The notes under the pieces are model-generated. The model made no database searches. It was not told the origin of the DNA and was given only the letters and a program-made list of their open reading frames with translations. 52,105 nucleotides of DNA from Anaerolineales bacterium UBA2395 (lineage in GTDB: Bacteria; Chloroflexota; Anaerolineae; Anaerolineales; Villigracilaceae): positions 1 through 52,105 of the forward strand of contig DDSH01000008.1 in assembly GCA_002343775.1 (NCBI GenBank), in the 5' to 3' direction. Of the stretch, positions 10,066 through 18,033 are shown piece after piece; positions within the stretch are counted from its first letter, which is position 1, and each line of letters starts with the position of its first letter. The position numbers and the translations under genes are program-made.

Positions 10066-10593
10066 CTACTTAACTGTGATAACCAGGTCGAACTCGCCGC
10101 TATTATCAGTACATTCCCAATCGTTAACGGTGAACAATAACCGTCCACTCTTCTGGGCTGTGAACTCAGTTGTCTCTCCCACGCGAAACGGCTGCTGGTC
10201 TTCCACTCTTCCAACCAGCGTTCCATAACCGGCATTTATGAGCGGACATTTCGCATCAAGACAGATATTCTCTGACTGTCCATTTGGGTCGTTGAAACTG
10301 ATGTCATTTCCTGCCCAGGTGTTGATCGTCCCGGTTGCTGTAATACTGACCACCTGCCCGATAGAAACTGTCACATTCGAATCCATCCAACAAGCAGAAG
10401 CAGGTAACTTCACTGTAAACGTAGATTCTGCTGATGGATTTTGAGGCTGAGATATGGGACTGGCAACAATAGGCAAGTTCGGTGTGGGTGGCAAGGCAAT
10501 CACTGTCGGCTCAGCCGGAGCCGAGCCAGGAAGACTGCAAGCCAGAAGTGCTGCAAACAATACAAGAATGGGAAAAACCATTTTTTGATTCAT
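10066..10593 (-). CDS. Lipoprotein with PA-IL/LecA-like lectin fold
   Basis: 175 aa. Lipobox ending LLACS at Cys19, then the same PTVIALPPTPNLP linker as its neighbour. The C-terminal domain resembles the galactophilic lectin PA-IL: VSIGQVVSITATGTINTW, then NICLDAKCPLINAGYGTLVG and LLFTVNDWECTDNSGEFDLV. In PA-IL, calcium and sugar are bound by Tyr36, Asp100, Thr104, Asn107 and Asn108. Here the ND..CTDNSG loop keeps an Asp, a Thr and one Asn, so sugar binding is plausible but unproven. Shine-Dalgarno AGAGGAG before the ATG. Domain call by pattern recognition only. Confidence 0.7.
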   Translation of the reverse strand: MNQKMVFPILVLFAALLACSLPGSAPAEPTVIALPPTPNLPIVASPISQPQNPSAESTFTVKLPASACWMDSNVTVSIGQVVSITATGTINTWAGNDISFNDPNGQSENICLDAKCPLINAGYGTLVGRVEDQQPFRVGETTEFTAQKSGRLLFTVNDWECTDNSGEFDLVITVK

Positions 10594-10611
10594 TCTTTGC
10601 TCCTCTGTTTT

Positions 10612-11154
10612 TTATGGCACAAACATCCACCAAACGCCAACTACGCCTAATAGAATTCCGATTAACACTCCAAACATTCCCCATAATCGAAAACCAAGGT
10701 CAACCCAGCCAGACCGCAATACGGGGCTGTGGGCGCTGCCAGAGATAAGCCGGATCAAACCGAATAGAAGGATAAAGAAGCCGAACGTGATGCATAAAAC
10801 GCCGCGTCCGCGATCTGTATCGACAAGGCTGACGAGAAAAGCATTTGCCATACCGGGGTTCATCCATTCCACGATGGTATGGAGCAAAATCCCTGCGCCA
10901 AAAAGGAGGATGATCAATCCCAACAGTCTGGCAGAGAGACCCGAATAATGTTCACGGCGGCTGTAGAGCCGGTCTAACAATTGAAGCCTGCCTTGAATCA
11001 AAGTCCCTGCCCCTAAAGCCACAGCAAACAACCCAAAGATGGAAAATGCCACAGGCAAGAGGAATGGCATGTTGAATTCATCCGCGAGATATGCCATTCC
11101 TCCGGCAACGAGAAATATGGGGACAGCAAGTTTTTCGATGATACGCATGGTCAC
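10612..11154 (-). CDS. Four-helix membrane protein of unknown function
   Basis: About 180 aa with four to five hydrophobic helices (IFLVAGGMAYLADE; LPVAFSIFGLFAVALG; LLGLIILLFGAGILLHTI; LCITFGFFILLFGLIRLI; LWGMFGVLIGILLGVVG). The start is GTG, overlapping the upstream stop (GTGA), or an ATG two codons later; neither has a clear Shine-Dalgarno, which suggests translational coupling. I do not recognise the family. It sits between lipoprotein genes of the same operon. Confidence 0.65.
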   Translation of the reverse strand: MTMRIIEKLAVPIFLVAGGMAYLADEFNMPFLLPVAFSIFGLFAVALGAGTLIQGRLQLLDRLYSRREHYSGLSARLLGLIILLFGAGILLHTIVEWMNPGMANAFLVSLVDTDRGRGVLCITFGFFILLFGLIRLISGSAHSPVLRSGWVDLGFRLWGMFGVLIGILLGVVGVWWMFVP

Positions 11155-12098
11155 GGTTTACTTTGACAAATAAACGTAGTGTCATTGACCTGCCACCAGT
11201 TGCAGTTGTTGGCGACACATGTGCGTTGGTCGGTGAAGGCATTACAGGCATCGACCGGAGGCTGACCACCTGAGTTGCCTGACCCACAGGCTTTCGCTTC
11301 AATATCAGGGTTGACCGGCGTACGCAGGGAAGTATCCCCGTCACTTTGCTGAACGACTACCTGATAGCCAATAATGGCAGTATCAAACGGGATCGAATTT
11401 CCAAACATGGCGGACATGCTGATCGTGCCGCGATACAGGTCATTGCCAATCGGGTTCATGCCAACGCTTTGAAACTCGCCGCCGTTGAAGTTATAGAACA
11501 GCACCACAGCGGCGATCCCTTTTGAAGCAGTGGCACGAGCCGTCACAACCGTCTCCATCGATCCGCATGAAGAGTCGCCGACGTACACCACCCAAGTCGA
11601 GACTTCGGTTACGGAAAGTTCATCGGGCACAGAAGGCGCGGGCGTAAGAGTCGGTCTGGGGGTCAGAGTCAGAACCGGATCCACAGGCTGAGGCGGAACT
11701 ATTTCCACATCTTCGCCGGGGATGACGAAAAAGGTTTCAGCATATCCGCTCCAATTTCCTTTGTTATCCTGCGCCCGCAATTGAAGAGCATAGGTACCGG
11801 GTTCGGTCACCGCACAGTCGCGGTTTAATGTAACGAGTGATGCAGCTGTATCAGGGCTTGGAACCGAGGATGATTGCCCGTTGATCAGCAATTCAAAGAC
11901 AGCGACTCCATTTGGAGATGCGCCATGCGCTACAATCGCACATGGATTGGGCGGCCATAAAATCGTGCCGGGCAAAGGCGCATCGAACCAGGCTCGCGGC
12001 GAGTCCGAACCGAATGAATTCGATCCATCCGATGCGGGAGAACAACCGCATAGTATCGCCAGCATCAAAGCAATAAGGGAAAGTTTTTTTGAGTTCAT
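11151..12098 (-). CDS. Lipoprotein with Ig-like region and Cys-rich C-terminus
   Basis: 315 aa starting MNSKKLSLIALMLAILCGCS, with a lipobox. Residues about 30-130 form an Ig-like domain (PGTILWPPNPCAIVAHG, FELLINGQ, GTYALQLRAQDNKGNWSGYA). A Thr/Pro linker (TLTPRPTLTPAP) and a second beta domain follow (VVTARATASKGIAAVVLFY). The last 30 residues form a Cys-rich motif, CNAFTDQRTCVANNCNWWQV...C, probably disulfide-bonded. Start chosen because GGAGAAG lies 3 nt upstream; the longer frame has no signal peptide. The stop overlaps the next gene's GTG start. Exported surface protein; specific role unknown. Confidence 0.72.
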   Translation of the reverse strand: MNSKKLSLIALMLAILCGCSPASDGSNSFGSDSPRAWFDAPLPGTILWPPNPCAIVAHGASPNGVAVFELLINGQSSSVPSPDTAASLVTLNRDCAVTEPGTYALQLRAQDNKGNWSGYAETFFVIPGEDVEIVPPQPVDPVLTLTPRPTLTPAPSVPDELSVTEVSTWVVYVGDSSCGSMETVVTARATASKGIAAVVLFYNFNGGEFQSVGMNPIGNDLYRGTISMSAMFGNSIPFDTAIIGYQVVVQQSDGDTSLRTPVNPDIEAKACGSGNSGGQPPVDACNAFTDQRTCVANNCNWWQVNDTTFICQSKP

Positions 12099-12111
12099 GG
12101 TCTTCTCCATG

Positions 12112-14139
12112 TTAAGGAGCTGGGAAGTAATAAACATCCAGTTGGAAATTACCGATAGCAGAAACGCAGAGCGAAGTGTCTGCCTCTTCCGTTGGCAAGG
12201 CTGGGAACCAGCCCCGCAAGACAAAGCCAAAGTTACTGCCCGGTTTATTCATCCACTTGCTGACGATGGTCGTTACATCTGCCTGTGGAGCGGTGTAGGG
12301 ATTGACTGATACACTCGGTCCGCCATATGGCATGGTTCCGTTGATCCAATGATCGGCATCTATCATCCCGCTCCAGCTTTGATCTGGTCCGCTAACTGTG
12401 ACCACACAGGAACTTGGTTTTGGAGCAGCCACAGCGCCACCCAAATAAACTTGATCGAGTTTCACAAATCGCAGGATCGCCTTTTGCACTACAGCATTGG
12501 AGGGAATTTCACCCTCCAGTTTGAATTTGACCCCGCCCTGATAATATTCATCCATATAACAATCTGACACGCCGATCCCGCCTTCGGAGTCTCGTATTGC
12601 TGCGCCAATGTAAACTTCACCCGGTTGAGAGCCGAATCCTGAATTATCCAGACGGAATATATGAGCCTGAGTATAGGGACAGTCTTCGCCAAGGCTAAGG
12701 ACATCCTCAGTTGTCAGCCATTCGGTGACGTTCATCAGTGTGATCTTCTTCGCCGTCGGCGTGTTTCCGGGGCAATACACTGCCGATTTTTCAGAGACTT
12801 GAGACCCGGGACTGTCTGCATACGCTTCCACAACATAGCACTTGGCGCCCCAAGGCAGGGGGACAAAAGCAACTCTCATGGCAGAAGACTTTATGTCAGC
12901 AAGATATTTTTCCTGATGCGTAAACGGGTCATATTCATAAAGAGTGTATCCAGCGATCGTATCGGCTCCGTATTTGCAAAAGCCGGGCCAGCAAACTTCC
13001 GGCTTCCATTCCCAAATCAGAATAATATTTTGCTTTACCTTGGCATTCATAAGCGCAGTACAAAGGAATCCGGCGACAACGGGATCACCATGTGATACGC
13101 ATTCGTTTGCATCCTTCGGTTCACGCAATGCAAAGGGAGGCGGCACCGAAGCGGGTCCTCCGCCTTTCCCTAGTGGGGGTTGCGGAATATTCGGGATTCC
13201 CGTCAGAAAAAATCCTTCGGCATTGATCACGATCTCTTTAAGAGGGTTACTGGCATCGAACTGCGCCTGTCCCTGCCCAAGGTATTTCAACACATCCCCA
13301 ATCCAGCCCCAACACTGCGCCTGGATCACAGTTTGATTTGCGGCTTGGTTTAGTTGTGTGTAAAGATTCTCCACACCCTGAAAGAAATCAAATGGATTCT
13401 TGGGTATCTTTTCCCAAACTCCTGCCCCGCCCGATGTATAACAATAGGATTTGTCTACTGGCTGGGTCGGCTTGAAGATCCACAAGACTGAATTTGGAAT
13501 GGGATTGATCTTCGCCCCGCCGCTTGGAGTCTGTCCCTGTTCGCTTCCCTGCCCGGACCCATTGCCTGATCCTTCATTCCCGATCGGAATCTTCACCTGT
13601 ATCCCTCCCGGCAACGGCAACGATGGGTCTATTTTCGGATTCGTTCCTATCATCACATCCGGCGGCACTCCATATCCCGCGCCGATCTGAGGCAAGGTCT
13701 GCCCATCCCCTGCAACACCTTCGATCACCCCATCTCCTGCCAGTACCTGAACAAGAATCACCTGCGAATATCCCACATTTCCTTTCATGTCTGTTGCCTG
13801 CGCATAAAACGAATGGACGCCCAAGGGCCATGCCTGCCACGTCCAAGAGGCGTTGGAACCGGGCACCTTTCCAAGAGATTGACCATCGAGGAACAACTCC
13901 ATTTCCTGTACCGTCTCTGTGGCAACCGCCTCTGCCGTTACCGAAATAAAATCACCCGCGTTTGCCTCGTCCCCACTCACGGGAGAAGTGATCGTTACCA
14001 CCACCGAAGATAAAGCCGCCCCATCGAATGTTAGAGATTGAGTTCCAAACATCCATATCCCGCCGCCAAGAAGTAATATCAGCAGGAGAGTCAATCCACC
14101 ACCAATCAAACATCCCCGGCGTGAAGATCTTTTCTTCAT
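12112..14139 (-). CDS. Membrane-anchored extracellular multidomain protein (Ig-like, DNRLRE-like)
   Basis: 675 aa starting MKKRSSRRGCLIGGG, with an N-terminal signal anchor (LTLLLILLLGGGIWMFG). Visible in order: an Ig-like domain (VVVTITSPVSGDEANAGD to about residue 150), a Gly/Gln/Pro-rich linker (GSGNGSGQGSEQGQTPSGG), a Cys-containing middle part, a fibronectin-III-like segment (YTLYEYDPFTHQEKYLAD) and a C-terminal DNRLRE-type beta domain (VVQKAILRFVKL...). Start supported by GAGGAG 6 nt upstream. First gene of the five-gene operon, whose next gene begins 13 nt after its stop. The divergent regulator at 14352 probably controls it. Function unknown; likely adhesion or surface binding. Confidence 0.75.
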   Translation of the reverse strand: MKKRSSRRGCLIGGGLTLLLILLLGGGIWMFGTQSLTFDGAALSSVVVTITSPVSGDEANAGDFISVTAEAVATETVQEMELFLDGQSLGKVPGSNASWTWQAWPLGVHSFYAQATDMKGNVGYSQVILVQVLAGDGVIEGVAGDGQTLPQIGAGYGVPPDVMIGTNPKIDPSLPLPGGIQVKIPIGNEGSGNGSGQGSEQGQTPSGGAKINPIPNSVLWIFKPTQPVDKSYCYTSGGAGVWEKIPKNPFDFFQGVENLYTQLNQAANQTVIQAQCWGWIGDVLKYLGQGQAQFDASNPLKEIVINAEGFFLTGIPNIPQPPLGKGGGPASVPPPFALREPKDANECVSHGDPVVAGFLCTALMNAKVKQNIILIWEWKPEVCWPGFCKYGADTIAGYTLYEYDPFTHQEKYLADIKSSAMRVAFVPLPWGAKCYVVEAYADSPGSQVSEKSAVYCPGNTPTAKKITLMNVTEWLTTEDVLSLGEDCPYTQAHIFRLDNSGFGSQPGEVYIGAAIRDSEGGIGVSDCYMDEYYQGGVKFKLEGEIPSNAVVQKAILRFVKLDQVYLGGAVAAPKPSSCVVTVSGPDQSWSGMIDADHWINGTMPYGGPSVSVNPYTAPQADVTTIVSKWMNKPGSNFGFVLRGWFPALPTEEADTSLCVSAIGNFQLDVYYFPAP

Positions 14140-14339
14140 TTCATTCTCCTCGTTTGGGTAAACATGCGGCATTGTCTGGGTAGCCGGTTCAACAGGTGAC
14201 TCGATCCACATAACCTGCCAACCTTTGCCATCCCTTTTTCGAGACAGCCGACGAACCACACGCCGCATACGCATTTTGCACAGCATAACAAAGCCAATGC
14301 AAAAAAACATGACATTATTTGCCATTCTTGCAGCAGTTG

Positions 14340-14345
14340 TATAAT
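14340..14345 (+). promoter_or_regulatory. -10 element of a leaderless promoter
   Basis: TATAAT ends 6 nt before the ATG at 14352, so the predicted transcript start coincides with the start codon and there is no room for a ribosome binding site. The -35 region is poor (TTTGCC at 14318-14323). Confidence 0.6.
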
Positions 14346-14351
14346 TTATTC

Positions 14352-17153
14352 ATGAAACCAAATCAGACAAAACATGGCCGATTTACGACAGAGTTCCATG
14401 ATTTTGGTTCATATCTAAAATACCTTCGTCGCCGCGCAGGGCTGGGTCAACGAGAACTGGGCTTGGCAGTCGGCTATGGTGAAGCGCAAATTTCCCGCCT
14501 TGAACATAATCATCGCCTGCCGGAACTTTCCATGATCCAGGCGCAATTCATCCCAGCGCTTGGGCTTGAAAACCAATCTGACTCAGCAAATCGTCTCGTG
14601 GAATTAGCTAAACTGGCTCATGCGAAACAAACTTCAGACAAGATTGTTTCAGAAGAGATCGGCGTTCTTGAAGAGCTTCCAGTTATTGCAGGAAGTGAGG
14701 TCTTTCGTACCTCGGCAATCGCTTCGCTAAAAGCCATTTTAAATAAACAAAATGTCGTCCTCTTATATGGGTTCCCCGGCGTTGGCAAGAGCGCTCTTGC
14801 TGCTTCCTTCATACGAACAGTGTATGGGACACAACCTATTTTTTGGCATACAGTCAGCCAAAGTGATCCATCTCCTCTGAAAACGTTCATACGGCAGATT
14901 TCTTTATTCCTCGTTTCGCAAGGAGAGGAAGAAGCGGCTCTTTTTACGCAATCAACCAACATTTCGCTCGAAGCGGGAATTTCCTCCATTGCTGAAAAAA
15001 TTCACACCTTAAACCCCTTCATCTGCATGGACGAAGTCCAGCATTTGAGAGACCTTTCTCTTCTCGAAGATCTAATTGCCAAGAGTCAGTGTAGATTTCT
15101 GCTCGTATCACGCGAGAAACTCGCGGTCAGCCATGCAGTGTTTTTGCCGCTTTCTGGCATGGAAGAAGAAGAGACTGTCTCATTATTAACATCAATGGGT
15201 TTGTTACTCCCAATTGATGTCATGCGAAATCTGCACGCTCTCACCCAGGGGAACCCGATGCTCCTGAGACTGGCAGGCGCCAAAATTCTGCAAAACCCTT
15301 CTCAGGTAGAAAAATTCATAAGGTTGTTATCCTCGCAAAGAGAAATCACGACCTTTCTCATGGAAAATGCAATGGAAGGTTTATCCGATTCTGACAAGAA
15401 TCTTCTTTACTTGATTTCCATTTTTCGAGAGCCGGTCAATTTATTCAATGCCGATCTAGCAAACCGTCTTCATTCACAGGGTGTTGTTGACAACCTGAAC
15501 AATTCGATCTCCAACCTTCTAAAGCGGCATTTTCTGGATAACCCCTCAGGTGCATATTTGCATCCCCTTCTGCAAGAACATCTCAATGCTGTCATTCAAA
15601 CGTGGAGAGGTTCCTTTTATCAATTTCACCTTCTGGCAGCAAACCACCTGAGAGCCACGACCCAAAACATTGTCGAACCGCTGTATCACCTGACACAAAC
15701 AGAACAGGTTGAAGAGACCCTTCTCTATCTTCAGGAAAACCTCCTGAAACTGGATTCAACCGGCCAGGGAGAAGCAGCAGCGGATTTGATTTCATCCATG
15801 CTGACCCGCATCAAAAATTCATCCCTCCTTTCGGCAGAGCAGGAGATTCAATTACTTTCCATTCGCGGGCAGTTACTCATGAGCGGGCGGCACGCTGCAG
15901 ATGCCGAAGCGGATTTACGTCAGGCTCTCGCCCTGGCAATTCAATCAAACACTGCGCCAGAAGTTCGGGTTTCCATATTATTGAAATTGGCTCGTTTTTT
16001 GTTGCAGAGGGGAAAAGTTCCCGAAGCCGACCAACTATGCGACGAAGTAGAGAAAATTCCCGCCTCTCCCTCAAACCCGGGCATGATGGCAGAAACTCGG
16101 GCAGTTCGCTGCACTGTGAGGTTGATGCAATCCCGGTTTGAAGAATCTGCTGAATTGGCAAATCAAGCGCTGAAACTGGCAGAGCCGCTCATCCATCGCG
16201 AAATCCGTCTTGTTGCCGGAGTTCATACAATGGCATACAACTCCCTTGGCATTCTCGCAAATATTCAACGGAATATCCCAGCCGCCCTCTCCCATTGGCG
16301 AAATGCAGAAGAAGCCGCACTGCTTGCCGGTAACCTGCGAACTGCGTTTCGGATTAAAGGAAATATCGGAGCGTTGTTCTTCGACCAAGGTGAGATCGAT
16401 GAAGCGCGTCAAAGTTATGAGGGTATTTTGGATGCAGTACAGGCAATGGGTGACATTTTCACATTGGGGAAAATACTCAACGCACTTGGAGCGATCTATC
16501 ACCTGCAAGCACGTACTGCCGAAGCAATTGAAATGCTCGACCGCGCCAAACAACTCAAACATTTAATCGGCGATGTACAAGGCGAAGCCACAACCGATAA
16601 CCAGCGCGCGCAGGTTCTGTTGGCAAGAGGAAAAGCACAAGAAGCAATGTCCATTATCGAGAGATTGTTGAAACAAACCGAAGAGACCGGCGAAATGCGC
16701 TGGCGGGCATCCTACCTTGATACGGCAGGAACGATTTTGCTTGCCCTTGGAGAATTCGCCAAAGCGAAAGTACGCCTCGAAGAGGCTTTGGCGCTCCCCG
16801 CCGCTTCCAATGATCCCCAATTGAAAACTTATCTTCGGAACCATCTCGCGCTAGCTCATCTTGCATCAGGTGAACGGGAAAAAGCGGAAAGTGTTTTTAA
16901 CGTGACGGAAGGTACCCTTACCTCAGGATTGGTGGCTATAGAGAGCCATCTCGTAGAAGCAATCCTACTGTTGGCATCGGGAAAATCAGCAGAGGCAGGA
17001 AAACGACTAGTGACTATGGAAAAAGAATCCAGCGACCGATCCCTGACATTTTATAACCGGATGGCTCGACATGTCATGGATTCGCTTGAAAAGAAATTAT
17101 CCATTCCAGCCTGCATATTGAACGCGATGGGTGCGCGTGGGGACGCTGATTAA
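14352..17153 (+). CDS. XRE-HTH / NB-ARC ATPase / TPR signal-transducing regulator
   Basis: 933 aa. An N-terminal Cro/C1-type HTH (YLKYLRRRAGLGQRELGLAV, then GEAQISRLEHNHRLP) precedes an NB-ARC/STAND ATPase: Walker A GFPGVGKS at 140-147, Walker B FICMDE, sensor RFLLVSRE. A long array of TPR helices follows from about residue 480 to the end (SHWRNAEEAALLAGN, MLDRAKQLKHL). STAND proteins act as ligand-triggered switches; here the output is DNA binding. Start at MKPNQ was chosen because the -10 hexamer is directly upstream. Divergent from the surface-protein operon and probably its regulator (inference from arrangement). Confidence 0.87.
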   Translation: MKPNQTKHGRFTTEFHDFGSYLKYLRRRAGLGQRELGLAVGYGEAQISRLEHNHRLPELSMIQAQFIPALGLENQSDSANRLVELAKLAHAKQTSDKIVSEEIGVLEELPVIAGSEVFRTSAIASLKAILNKQNVVLLYGFPGVGKSALAASFIRTVYGTQPIFWHTVSQSDPSPLKTFIRQISLFLVSQGEEEAALFTQSTNISLEAGISSIAEKIHTLNPFICMDEVQHLRDLSLLEDLIAKSQCRFLLVSREKLAVSHAVFLPLSGMEEEETVSLLTSMGLLLPIDVMRNLHALTQGNPMLLRLAGAKILQNPSQVEKFIRLLSSQREITTFLMENAMEGLSDSDKNLLYLISIFREPVNLFNADLANRLHSQGVVDNLNNSISNLLKRHFLDNPSGAYLHPLLQEHLNAVIQTWRGSFYQFHLLAANHLRATTQNIVEPLYHLTQTEQVEETLLYLQENLLKLDSTGQGEAAADLISSMLTRIKNSSLLSAEQEIQLLSIRGQLLMSGRHAADAEADLRQALALAIQSNTAPEVRVSILLKLARFLLQRGKVPEADQLCDEVEKIPASPSNPGMMAETRAVRCTVRLMQSRFEESAELANQALKLAEPLIHREIRLVAGVHTMAYNSLGILANIQRNIPAALSHWRNAEEAALLAGNLRTAFRIKGNIGALFFDQGEIDEARQSYEGILDAVQAMGDIFTLGKILNALGAIYHLQARTAEAIEMLDRAKQLKHLIGDVQGEATTDNQRAQVLLARGKAQEAMSIIERLLKQTEETGEMRWRASYLDTAGTILLALGEFAKAKVRLEEALALPAASNDPQLKTYLRNHLALAHLASGEREKAESVFNVTEGTLTSGLVAIESHLVEAILLLASGKSAEAGKRLVTMEKESSDRSLTFYNRMARHVMDSLEKKLSIPACILNAMGARGDAD

Positions 17154-17163
17154 TTGGTACAGG

Positions 17164-17180
17164 GAATCACTTCGTGATTC
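17164..17180. promoter_or_regulatory. Short perfect hairpin upstream of crp/fnr gene
   Basis: GAATCAC-TTC-GTGATTC, 7-bp arms, 11 nt after the regulator gene and 84 nt before the next start. No T run, so a weak terminator or an operator. Between it and the gene is a half-site TGTGA (17236-17240). Confidence 0.35.
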
Positions 17181-17263
17181 TACAAGACATCGACAAAATT
17201 GCGAAAGAAAAAGCTGTAATAATTTTGCACGGCATTGTGACCATTTCATAATCAAGGAGTATG

Positions 17264-17947
17264 ATGCAAAGCGATATTCTTCTCAAAAGATTGCAAGCCT
17301 TCGAATTCCTGCATGGACTGGATGAGCCATCCCTGCTAGATCTTGCAAAAAGCGCAGTATGGAAAGTGTTCCCACCCAATGCGGTTGTCTTTTGGGAGGG
17401 CGATACCGAGTCCAATTTGTATTACTTGCAATATGGTTCTTTGAAAGCCCTGCGAACGGCTTCCGATGGACGCGAACAAGTGTTACGTTTTTTGGATGCC
17501 GGCGAGATATTCAATGAGATTGGTGTGCTAGCGAAACGCCCCAATCCTGTGACGGCGGTGGCATTGGAAGAGTCGGGCATTTGGCTCATTCCGCGCCATG
17601 CGTTGGAGGAGGTAGTGATGAAATATCCACAGACAGCGTTGCAGATCATCGGTAATATGGCGGATAAGATTATCGATTTGGTGATGCTTGCGTCAGATCT
17701 TTCACTCAAGACGGTAGAAGCACGTTTTTCAAAACTATTATTGGATTCCGCCGATGGCAATGTGATCGAACGCCGCCGCTGGACGAATCAGACCGAGCTC
17801 GCCGCACATTTGGGAACCGTGCCCGATGTACTCAGCCGTGTCATCCGTGAATTGACAAGGGCGGGGCTGATCGAAATGGACAAACAGCAAATTCGCATCC
17901 TTGATCGCGTTGGTTTAGCGGAGCGAGCCATGTTGAGGGAAGATTAA
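17264..17947 (+). CDS. Crp/Fnr-family transcriptional regulator
   Basis: 227 aa. An N-terminal cyclic-nucleotide-binding-like domain (NAVVFWEGDTESNLYYLQYG, REQVLRFLDAGEIFNEIGVL) is followed by a dimer helix and a C-terminal winged HTH (TNQTELAAHLGTVPDVLSRV, RELTRAGLIEM). No N-terminal Cys set for an Fe-S cluster is present, so it is not a classical Fnr oxygen sensor; heme-based NO or redox sensing (Dnr-like) is possible. Two ATGs are adjacent: AAGGAG is 1 nt from the first and 4 nt from the second, so I take the second. A 3' fragment of a close relative survives at 20308-20349. Confidence 0.85.
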   Translation: MQSDILLKRLQAFEFLHGLDEPSLLDLAKSAVWKVFPPNAVVFWEGDTESNLYYLQYGSLKALRTASDGREQVLRFLDAGEIFNEIGVLAKRPNPVTAVALEESGIWLIPRHALEEVVMKYPQTALQIIGNMADKIIDLVMLASDLSLKTVEARFSKLLLDSADGNVIERRRWTNQTELAAHLGTVPDVLSRVIRELTRAGLIEMDKQQIRILDRVGLAERAMLRED

Positions 17948-18033
17948 TGTTGAAAACGTGGCAAAATGTGGCTCGGATGTGACAGTTGATATCTAATTCA
18001 TAGGATATTGCTGCAAGCAAAGCAAATTACCGT

